Of a stretch of DNA of 8,993 bases, positions 1 to 5,043 are shown in pieces. The position numbers were made by a program, and so were the translations under genes. The first letter of the stretch is position 1; each line of letters begins with the position of its first letter. Under the pieces are notes generated by a model. It saw only the letters and a program-made list of their open reading frames with translations, was not told where the DNA came from and did no database searches. The DNA is from Candidatus Rifleibacteriota bacterium. GTDB lineage: Bacteria > UBP17 > UBA6191 > JACPRK01. The stretch is from assembly GCA_016213865.1 (NCBI GenBank), contig JACQZL010000200.1, positions 1 to 8,993 of the forward strand, in the 5' to 3' direction.

Positions 1-130
1 GCAGTATTCATCAGGGGCGAGAAAAGGCGCGCTTTTTGTGGGTTTCGCGGGGTGACATGATTATCGGCCAGACCAGCGATTCGAGGCTATTTACGACTCC
101 TCCTATGAACTAGCTCTGGCCAGGTTATTC

Positions 131-745
131 TTGGGCAGCCCAAAGGTCGTCCGCCACGAGTGGGACGCCGTCGGCAACCGGACGAAGCTCAGCGTGGACG
201 GGATACCGAACTCAACCGCCACGTATACGTGGGACGCGCGGAACCGGCTGACCGCGATCGAGCACGCCGCGTTGGGCGATGTCGCGTTCACGTACAACGG
301 CCTCGGGCAGAAGACGGGGCTGACGCTGCCAAACGGCATCACGTGCGCGTACGGGTACGACCAGAGCGGGCGAGTCACCTCGCTCGACTACCGGACGACC
401 ACAGGGGCGCAGGTGTTCTTCGAGCAGCTCACGTATGACGCACGCGGGAACATCACGCGGCGCGTCGACAGCGAGGGCACGCACGACTACCAGTACGACT
501 GGCTCGATCAGTTGACGCGGGCGGCGTATCCGGATGACACGTGGGAGGCGTTCACGTATGACGGGAGCGGGAACCGCAGCAGCCTGGCGACGGCGGGCGG
601 CACCGCGACGTACTACGTGGACGATGCCGACCAGCTCACGGGGACCGCGGGGCCGGGGACCACGGAAACGGTGCAGTTCACCTGGACGCAGAACGGCGAG
701 ATGGCGAGCAAGCTAGCCAGCTCCGAGACCACGCCGACTAGCTAG
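131..745 (+). CDS. Truncated RHS/YD-repeat protein fragment
   Basis: The 204-residue product consists almost wholly of YD-type repeats of the RHS/teneurin family. About nine units are visible, including EWDAVGNRTKL, YTWDARNRLTAI, YGYDQSGRVTSL, LTYDARGNITRR and FTYDGSGNRSSL. Such repeats form the beta-barrel cocoon of large exported RHS proteins that often carry a C-terminal toxin. Full-length members run to a thousand residues or more. Here there is no signal peptide, no PxxxxDPxG-type core boundary and no toxin domain, so this is a remnant. The TTG start is nominal: the frame is open back to position 56 without clear YD motifs, and I saw no convincing ribosome-binding site. The final stop codon, TAG at 743-745, uses the first base of the adjacent insertion sequence. 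Without the insertion the codon would still be TAG, so the insertion did not cause the truncation. Family assignment is firm; expression is doubtful. Confidence 0.7.
   Translation: MGSPKVVRHEWDAVGNRTKLSVDGIPNSTATYTWDARNRLTAIEHAALGDVAFTYNGLGQKTGLTLPNGITCAYGYDQSGRVTSLDYRTTTGAQVFFEQLTYDARGNITRRVDSEGTHDYQYDWLDQLTRAAYPDDTWEAFTYDGSGNRSSLATAGGTATYYVDDADQLTGTAGPGTTETVQFTWTQNGEMASKLASSETTPTS
743..744. repeat. TA target-site duplication, left copy
   Basis: TA immediately precedes the left end of the IS. The matching TA is at 1880-1881. IS630-family elements insert at TA and duplicate it. The pre-insertion site reads CTAG followed by ATGACGG. Confidence 0.85.
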
Positions 746-770
746 TGTGGTGGTCCATAAATCCCTTTAC
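745..770 (+). repeat. IS630 left terminal inverted repeat
   Basis: Compared with the reverse complement of 1854-1879, the outer 12 bases match perfectly. A second block, CTTTAC, also matches at the inner end (765-770), giving 19 of 26 matching positions. The two conserved blocks probably mark the transposase-binding end sequence. The candidate -35 element of the transposase promoter starts inside the inner block. Confidence 0.85.
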
Positions 771-794
771 GTATAGCGGTCGGTGTAGTATGCT
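766..794 (+). promoter_or_regulatory. Candidate transposase promoter inside the IS left end
   Basis: TTTACG (766-771) and TATGCT (789-794) are separated by 17 bases and resemble sigma-70 -35 and -10 boxes. The ATG at 801 lies only six bases past the -10, so transcription would start at or next to the start codon and the message would be nearly leaderless. No good ribosome-binding site is seen before the ATG, which agrees with that. Pattern match only. Confidence 0.35.
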
Positions 795-800
795 GGACGA

Positions 801-1868
801 ATGAGTCGAGTTGCACCCCGCATCACGCTACTGGACACAGACCGAATCAAGCTCCAGAAGTGGGCGCAGAGCCGTAGGACGGCCCACAGGCTTGTTCTTC
901 GTTCCAGCATCATTCTGAAGGCTGCGGCTGGGGAGAGGAACAACGACATCGCGGTCGCGCTCCGAACCTCTCGTCCGACAGTCCAGCTCTGGCGGGAACG
1001 GTTTCTGGCGCTCGGACTTCGAGGACTTCAGAAGGACGCGACCCGCCCATGTCGAAAGAAGAGCCTTGGTGACGACAAGGTAAGGGAAGTCGTTGAGCTG
1101 ACGCTGCACCAGAAGCCTCGCGCTGAGACGCATTGGTCGCGGCGATCGATGGCTGAGCGAGCAGGCCTGAGCAAGTCGGCCATTCAGCGGATCTGGTGTG
1201 CGCACAATCTGAAGCCTCACCTTGTCCGGACGTTCAAGCTGAGTAACGACAAACACTTCATTGAGAAGCTGAATGACGTGGTCGGCCTGTACCTGAATCC
1301 GCCGGACAACTCCTTGGTTCTGTCGTTCGATGAGAAGACACAGATCCAGGCCCTGGACCGCACACAGCCTCTGTTGCCGTTGCGACCGGGCCTTCCAGAG
1401 ACGCGTACCCACGACTACAAGCGCCACGGCACGACCACGTTGTTTGCGGCATTGGACATCTTGAAAGGGTTCGTGATCTCAAAGTGCGTCCAACGCCATC
1501 GCCACCAAGAGTTCATCCGCTTTCTCAATCAGATCGACAGAGAGACCCCGCGTGACATGCAGCTTCACCTCATCGCGGACAACTACGCCACTCACAAACA
1601 CGAGAACGTGAAGAAGTGGTTCAGGAGGCACAAGCGCTTCCACATTCACTTCATTCCCACCAGTAGCTCCTGGCTGAATCTCGTCGAGCGCTGGTTCGGA
1701 GAGATAACGAGGAGACGGATTCGCCGAGGTACCTTCAATAGCGTCCCAGATCTCATCAGGGCCATCGAAGAGTACGTCGCCGTCCACAACGAGAACCCAA
1801 AGCCCTTCGTCTGGACTGCATCCGTCCAGTCCATCCTGGACAAGATCGCAAAAGTAAAGAAGCGTTAG
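801..1868 (+). CDS. IS630-family DDE transposase
   Basis: This 355-residue protein catalyses cut-and-paste transposition of the surrounding IS at TA sites. Residues about 1-140 form the N-terminal helix-turn-helix region (for example NDIAVALRTSRPTVQLWRER, and a second HTH around MAERAGLSKSAIQRIW). The RNase H-like catalytic domain follows: D177 in LSFDEKTQIQ, D260 in LIADNYATHKH and E296 in SSWLNLVERWFGEI supply the DDE triad in the standard IS630 context. Length is normal for the family and there is no frameshift. The ATG at 801 is the first in-frame start within the element. The gene occupies nearly the whole IS and its stop touches the right terminal repeat. No accessory gene is present. 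Assignment is very secure. Confidence 0.97.
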   Translation: MSRVAPRITLLDTDRIKLQKWAQSRRTAHRLVLRSSIILKAAAGERNNDIAVALRTSRPTVQLWRERFLALGLRGLQKDATRPCRKKSLGDDKVREVVELTLHQKPRAETHWSRRSMAERAGLSKSAIQRIWCAHNLKPHLVRTFKLSNDKHFIEKLNDVVGLYLNPPDNSLVLSFDEKTQIQALDRTQPLLPLRPGLPETRTHDYKRHGTTTLFAALDILKGFVISKCVQRHRHQEFIRFLNQIDRETPRDMQLHLIADNYATHKHENVKKWFRRHKRFHIHFIPTSSSWLNLVERWFGEITRRRIRRGTFNSVPDLIRAIEEYVAVHNENPKPFVWTASVQSILDKIAKVKKR

Positions 1869-1879
1869 GACCACCACAC
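1854..1879 (-). repeat. IS630 right terminal inverted repeat
   Basis: GGACCACCACAC at 1868-1879 is the exact reverse complement of the left tip. The GTAAAG inner block (1854-1859) matches the inner block of the left end. It lies inside the 3' end of the transposase gene, whose stop TAG (1866-1868) shares one base with the tip. Confidence 0.85.
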
Positions 1880-1881
1880 TA
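1880..1881. repeat. TA target-site duplication, right copy
   Basis: TA immediately follows the right IS end and pairs with 743-744. Confidence 0.85.
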
Positions 1882-1882
1882 G

Positions 1883-2216
1883 ATGACGGCCGATCCGCCG
1901 CTTCGCGGCCGGGGCTCAGAACTCTCGCTCGAAAGTGCGGTCGAGGAAGAGGGCTCGCTCGGAGGCACTCGGGGCGTCTCCCGGAATTCGGCCCGTCAGA
2001 CGCCCCACCTCTACGCGGAAGTTCACCAGACCCATGACACCCCGGGGAACGACCCTCGGTATCGAGCTACCCAGGAACTGTTCCTATCCGGCAGCAGTGT
2101 ACACCCGCCGCCGGCCAACTGCGGGCCTTCATCCCGGCAGGGTGCGCGCGCGGTTCGTGGGTTAACAACAGTCCCCATGACTTGATGCTCTTTGGGTTGT
2201 ACCCTTTTGCCAATCA
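1883..2216. other. Gene-free stretch between IS630 and the hairpin array
   Basis: Two short plus-strand frames are open here (1883-2185 and 1935-2165). Neither carries a recognisable motif, a hydrophobic or periodic pattern, or a convincing ribosome-binding site. The stretch does not continue the RHS repeats in any frame I read. It may be degraded sequence left by earlier rearrangement of the RHS locus. Confidence 0.5.
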
Positions 2217-2327
2217 GGAGCTTCGCCCCCGAACCCCGACCAAGGGATTGCATCCCTTGGAACCCGCGATGATTGCGGGGTCCAGGGGCGAGCATCGCCC
2301 TTGGTGAGGTCTGGAGCGAAGCTCCAG
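2217..2327. repeat. Array of four contiguous hairpins bounded by an inverted repeat
   Basis: Four stem-loops follow one another with almost no spacing. The first is CCAAGGGAT/ATCCCTTGG at 2240-2260 with loop TGC. The second is GGAACCCGC/GCGGGGTCC at 2259-2283 with one mismatch. The third is CCAGGGGCGA/TCGCCCTTGG at 2282-2304 with loop GCA and one G-T pair. The fourth is CTGGAGC/GCTCCAG at 2311-2327 with loop GAA. Stem sequences differ, so these are not copies of one repeat. GGAGCTTCGC at 2217-2226 and GCGAAGCTCC at 2316-2325 form an inverted pair around most of the array. The array lies just downstream of the minus-strand pilus-like gene and could end or stabilise its transcript. No T-run of an intrinsic terminator is seen. 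Confidence 0.7.
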
Positions 2328-2391
2328 CAGGGAACTGAAGTGCCGCAAATTCAGTTGTCGCGCGTTGCGAAGGAGTTCGGGGGCCGGTGGG

Positions 2392-3246
2392 TCAGTGCTC
2401 GTGCCGCGTGACCCGCGCCAGCTCTTCGAGGCTGGTCTCGCCCGAGCGCACCAGGGCCAGGGCGCGCTCGCGCAGCTCGCACATCCCGGTCGCCAGCGCA
2501 CACGAGCGAAGCCGGATCGAGGCAGCGCCGGCGAGGATCGCCTCGCGGACCTCGTCGGTCATCGGCATCATCTCGAAGACCGGTCGCCTGCCCCGGTAAC
2601 CCGTGCCGTTGCACTGCCCGCAACCCATCGCCACCGAGTGCGTGTCGAGGCCCAGTTCGCCGCGAGCCAGTCCCGTCGCGTCCGCCAACGCCTCCTCGGT
2701 GATGGCGTCGAGCGAGGACGACGGGTCGAGGTGCTCCACGCCGTCGGGCTCGTCGCTGAGGCGGGCCCAGTCGGCACCCGAAAGAGAGCCTCGGTCGGCA
2801 CGGCCGCGGTACGCGGTCGCCTGCAACGTGGAGGCAGGGACCACCACGGCATGCACCTCCAGGCCCGAGTGGACGGCGACACGCTCCAGTACATCGGGGT
2901 CGGACGGATCGGCTATCGCCACGGTCAGGGTCGCGCCTTCCCTGCGCACAGGCAGCACCAGGCCTGCGTCGAGGAGCTCCCGCGGCACCAGCTCGAGCCA
3001 CTCCCCGGCCGGCGCGGGGACCTGCTCTGCCCAGGGCAAGGCGAACTGCGCGGCAAGCGCCCGGCTCAGCTCGCCGTCGCCGGGGTCCAGCAGGGTCCCG
3101 ATACGGGCGCCGGGCCGTCGCCGCTGCTCGAGGAGAGCCGTTTCGAGCCGCTCCGCGGTCACGGCCCCCTGGCCAACGAGGATCTCTCCCAGGCGGAGCA
3201 TCCCGGACGCGGGTTGGGTACAGACATCGATCCCATCAACCGACAT
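2392..3246 (-). CDS. PilB/GspE-like protein lacking the ATPase core
   Basis: This 284-residue product matches the two ends of type IV pilus/type II secretion ATPases. Residues 17-75 resemble the MshEN/GspE-N domain (RLGEILVGQGAVTAERLETA, then RIGTLLDPGDG and LSRALAAQF), which in relatives can bind cyclic di-GMP. Residues 80-146 continue as the second N-domain (LELVPRELLDAGLVLPVRR, LTVAIADPSDPDVLE). Residues 207-280 match the far C-terminus of PilB/GspE: MGCGQCNGTGYRGRRPVFEM, then SLEELARVT. Walker A, the Asp and His boxes, Walker B and the first CxxC pair are all absent; only C209 and C212 remain. Full family members have roughly 550-600 residues. The frame is intact with ATG preceded by GGGAGGTG, so it looks like an expressed non-ATPase derivative, perhaps a regulator or assembly partner of pilus or secretion machinery. 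Family is clear; role is inferred. Confidence 0.85.
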   Translation of the reverse strand: MSVDGIDVCTQPASGMLRLGEILVGQGAVTAERLETALLEQRRRPGARIGTLLDPGDGELSRALAAQFALPWAEQVPAPAGEWLELVPRELLDAGLVLPVRREGATLTVAIADPSDPDVLERVAVHSGLEVHAVVVPASTLQATAYRGRADRGSLSGADWARLSDEPDGVEHLDPSSSLDAITEEALADATGLARGELGLDTHSVAMGCGQCNGTGYRGRRPVFEMMPMTDEVREAILAGAASIRLRSCALATGMCELRERALALVRSGETSLEELARVTRHEH

Positions 3247-3311
3247 GACGCCACCTCCCTGGCAATGACCGAGCTCGCGACCGACCGCGGGCCGTGAAGG
3301 AGTTCGCTTGG

Positions 3312-3351
3312 TTTTGACGAAGAACGGCGGTTTGTCAAGCCCCCGTCAAAA
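3312..3351. promoter_or_regulatory. Operator-like inverted repeat upstream of the pilus-like gene
   Basis: TTTTGACG (3312-3319) and CGTCAAAA (3344-3351) are perfect 8-base inverted arms 24 bases apart, with a third related half-site TTTGTCAA (3331-3338) between them. On the minus strand this yields a consensus TTGACA (-35-like) at 3338-3333, about 90 bases upstream of the 3246 start codon. No good -10 is seen 16-18 bases downstream of it. It could be a promoter/operator for the gene at 2392-3246. Confidence 0.35.
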
Positions 3352-3379
3352 TGTGGGGAGCGACGCCAGCTCTTGGGAA

Positions 3380-3475
3380 AAGGTAGAAGCGGCTTCCAGC
3401 CGCTTTTTGGGCGCCCGGTCACACGACCGCGACTTGGCCGGACCTGTCGAAGCGGCAAGATGCCGCTTCGACCTT
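3380..3475 (+). repeat. Paired palindromic repeat (BIME-like), copy 1
   Basis: Two hairpins form a composite element. The first is AAGCGGCT-TCC-AGCCGCTT (3387-3405). The second is GTCGAAGCGGCA-AGA-TGCCGCTTCGAC (3446-3472), a perfect 12-bp stem. The outer arms AAGGTAGAAG (3380-3389) and CTTCGACCTT (3466-3475) are also inverted with one mismatch, so the whole element can form one long stem instead of two small ones. The same arrangement occurs in opposite orientation at 4559-4635. This is REP/BIME-like intergenic repeat architecture. Confidence 0.85.
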
Positions 3476-3565
3476 TCCGACGCCCGTCATGCCTCTCCTG
3501 GCGCTGGATTTAATGCCATTGGGCTTGTCCCCCGCTTCTGGAGCGGTCCGTGGACCTTTGCCGGC

Positions 3566-3659
3566 CATACGTATGTCCTGAGCCTGTCGAAGGGGCGGGA
3601 GAACTGCTTCTGCGAGCCGTGCTTCGACTCGGAGGCTCGTAAACGAGCCTCCGGCTCAG
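3566..3659. repeat. Nested inverted repeats with three-way-junction potential
   Basis: Three perfect helices can coexist. The outer one is CTGAGCC (3578-3584) with GGCTCAG (3653-3659). The second is GTCGAAG (3586-3592) with CTTCGAC (3622-3628). The third is GGAGGCTCG (3631-3639) with CGAGCCTCC (3644-3652) around a TAAA loop. Only one to two unpaired bases separate the helices. A perfect 10-bp palindrome, CATACGTATG, precedes it at 3566-3575. No coding signal overlaps. It could be a mobile repeat, a structured RNA or a transcript end. Confidence 0.6.
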
Positions 3660-3822
3660 AACGGATCCGGGGGATTCCCCACGAACCGCCGGCGCTCCCG
3701 ATCGCAAAACGCCCGCTCGTGCAGGCACGAAGACCCGGGACGCGATACGATGCTCTCGTCAAGCAGCCCTGTCCCGCCGAGAGCGTCTCTTGGAGCGGCC
3801 TGGCCGAAGGAGTCGACCCAAC

Positions 3823-4410
3823 ATGCGTACCTGTCTCCTGCTGTTCCTGCTCCTGACCCTGCTCATGCCCGCCTTGCCCTTGCTGGCGGAGGAGAGCGCA
3901 GGCCCCTCGACCCAGACGACGCCGGCGATCGGCCACAAGCCGGGGCCCGGCCCCAAGTGGGGCCAGCCGGGCCAACCTGAAGGCCCACCCTGGATGCAGA
4001 ACCTGACACTCGAGGAGAAGGCGAAGCTCCAGGCGATGACGCCCGACGAGCGCAAGGTCTTCATGAAGGAGAAGCGCCAAGCCTGGCTCGAGACCCTTCC
4101 GCCCGAGCAGCGGCAGAAGATGCAGGGCCCACCCTGGATGCAGAACCTGACGGACGAGGAGCGAGCGAAGCTCGAGGCGATGACGCCCGAGCAGCGCATG
4201 GCCTTCATCGAAGAGAAGCGCCAGGTCTGGCTCAAGACCCTTCCGCCCGAGCAACAGCAGAAGGCTCAGGAGCGCTGGGAGCGGCGTCAGCAGAAGATGC
4301 AACAGGGCGCCGGACAGGGCCCCGGGATGCGACCCGGCGGCATGGGCGCGGGCCAGGGACAAGGCCAGGGTCGCGGCTTCGGACCGCGCGGAGGAAAGCG
4401 CGGCCGCTAG
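3823..4410 (+). CDS. Exported protein with tandem 48-residue repeat (DUF3106/Spy-like)
   Basis: This 195-residue protein starts with a Sec signal peptide (hydrophobic residues 4-21, likely cut after PLLA before EE), so it acts outside the cytoplasm. Residues 54-101 and 102-149 are near-identical tandem units. Each begins GPPWMQNLT, contains an acidic/basic helix ending in AMTP, then EKRQ and a TLPPEQ turn. The LT-EE and TPEQR patterns and aromatic spacing resemble DUF3106 and, more loosely, Spy/CpxP periplasmic proteins. Residues 162-195 are a Gly/Gln/Arg-rich, strongly basic tail. The ATG at 3823 was chosen over the upstream TTG because GAAGGAG sits ten bases before it and the signal peptide starts there. 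A TACGAT at 3746-3751 could be a -10 box, but no good -35 accompanies it. It stands alone, convergent with the chaperone operon, between two inverted copies of a palindromic repeat. Molecular function unknown. Confidence 0.85.
   Translation: MRTCLLLFLLLTLLMPALPLLAEESAGPSTQTTPAIGHKPGPGPKWGQPGQPEGPPWMQNLTLEEKAKLQAMTPDERKVFMKEKRQAWLETLPPEQRQKMQGPPWMQNLTDEERAKLEAMTPEQRMAFIEEKRQVWLKTLPPEQQQKAQERWERRQQKMQQGAGQGPGMRPGGMGAGQGQGQGRGFGPRGGKRGR
3982..4269 (+). repeat. In-frame 144-bp tandem duplication inside the exported-protein gene
   Basis: Unit 1 spans 3982-4125 and unit 2 spans 4126-4269. Both start with GG(C)CCACCCTGGATGCAG and run through matching codons with scattered substitutions. The period is exactly 48 codons. 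The first lines of the two units are identical at the DNA level, suggesting a fairly recent duplication or ongoing gene conversion. Confidence 0.85.
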
Positions 4411-4474
4411 TGCGGCAGCAGGCTCGGTGAGAAACCACGGCATCGGTCGACTTGTCTCGCTCGAGGCCTTGGGT

Positions 4475-4503
4475 AGTGGGGCAGGCATCTTGTCTGCGCC
4501 ACT
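4475..4503. repeat. Palindromic repeat related to the BIME hairpins
   Basis: AGTGGGGCAGGCA (4475-4487) and TGTCTGCGCCACT (4491-4503) form a 13-position stem with one mismatch and one G-T pair around a TCT loop. Its GGCATCTTG core is shared with the hairpin at 4565-4585, so the two seem to belong to one repeat superfamily. It lies in the 3' region where the exported-protein gene and the chaperone operon converge and may affect both transcript ends. Confidence 0.65.
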
Positions 4504-4558
4504 TCTCGTTCTTGCAAGCGAAGTGTGCAGGAAACCCGCGCTGCACTGGTCGATGCCC

Positions 4559-4635
4559 AAGGTAGAAGCGGCATCTTGCCGCTTCCGAACTGCGGCTGCC
4601 AGAGCTTCGAAGCGGCTGGAAGCCGTTTCTACCTT
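4559..4635 (-). repeat. Paired palindromic repeat (BIME-like), copy 2, inverted
   Basis: Outer arms AAGGTAGAA (4559-4567) and TTCTACCTT (4627-4635) are perfect inverted repeats. Inside are GAAGCGGCA-TCT-TGCCGCTTC (4565-4585) and GAAGCGGCT-GGA-AGCCGTTTC (4609-4629, one G-T pair). Read on the minus strand, the order of the two hairpins and their loop sequences matches the element at 3380-3475, so this is the same repeat in opposite orientation with a shorter central spacer. Confidence 0.85.
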
Positions 4636-4686
4636 CCCGGGCCAAAGTGCGCGGGATGCCGTGGCCCGATTGACCTGTGCCGCTGC

Positions 4687-5043
4687 CTATCCCCGACAAT
4701 CCTCGCGCCCCGTGGGGACGACGTCCGCGACGGCCAGAAACCTCGCCAGCAGCCACAGACTCCGGCCCGCGGCGGTGGGATGGACGGCTTGCGCGTCGCC
4801 GGCGAGAGCCGCGGCCCCTTGCAGCTCGCCGGCCGACAGAGCCTCGAGAGCCGCGGAGCGCAGCCCGGCGGCGCGGACGATCAGCCGCATCAGCGGAGCG
4901 AGCTCGGCGCCGCAACGCGAGCAGGCGGCCGAGCCCCGGAAACGGGCTCGACAGACGGGACAGGTCGGCGTGACCTGGGCCGGTACGGGTGGCCGACCCT
5001 CCGCACGGAGCGGAGGGCTGGCGGGGGTCCCGTTGCCCGTCAC
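4687..5043 (-). CDS. Small zinc-ribbon protein of the Hsp70 operon
   Basis: This 118-residue protein has one CxxC...CxxC zinc ribbon (C28, C31, C41, C44; CPVC then CSRCGAEL), followed by an alanine/leucine-rich helical region (about 48-107) with spacing resembling a TPR-like helix pair. The ribbon probably holds one zinc ion. It is the last visible gene of the minus-strand operon. Its GTG start overlaps the Hsp70 stop by four bases (GTGA), and GGAGG sits about five bases before the start, so translation is very likely coupled to the Hsp70 gene. By position it is a candidate client-binding or adaptor partner of the Hsp70. I cannot name a family beyond zinc ribbon. The reality of the gene is well supported by the overlap, ribbon and codon pattern; the function is open. 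Confidence 0.8.
   Translation of the reverse strand: MTGNGTPASPPLRAEGRPPVPAQVTPTCPVCRARFRGSAACSRCGAELAPLMRLIVRAAGLRSAALEALSAGELQGAAALAGDAQAVHPTAAGRSLWLLARFLAVADVVPTGREDCRG

Larger units (their letters stand above)
745..1879 (+). mobile_element. Complete IS630-family insertion sequence
   Basis: A 1135-bp element is bounded by perfect 12-bp terminal inverted repeats, GTGTGGTGGTCC at 745-756 and GGACCACCACAC at 1868-1879, and flanked by TA on both sides (743-744 and 1880-1881). TA target duplication, the size and a single DDE transposase are the hallmarks of the IS630-Tc1-mariner group. The element is less GC-rich than the chaperone operon in this window, consistent with recent arrival. Both ends and the transposase reading frame are intact, so it could be mobile. 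The transposase stop codon shares one base with the right terminal repeat. Confidence 0.95.

Noticed and set aside
1883..2216. Group II intron or further transposon remnant
   Set aside because: No reverse-transcriptase motif, no domain V-like hairpin and no terminal repeats could be seen.
2240..2327. CRISPR array or integron attC cluster
   Set aside because: The stems are different sequences without a constant repeat or spacer length, and there is no attC core or integrase.
2365..3297. A 310-codon plus-strand frame opposite the pilus-like gene
   Set aside because: The minus strand carries the PilB/GspE motifs and a good ribosome-binding site; the plus frame has no recognisable content.
3487..4560. 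A 357-codon minus-strand open frame opposite the exported-protein gene
   Set aside because: It is low-complexity Leu/Ala sequence mirroring the tandem repeat and runs through palindromic repeats. The plus strand has a ribosome-binding site and signal peptide.
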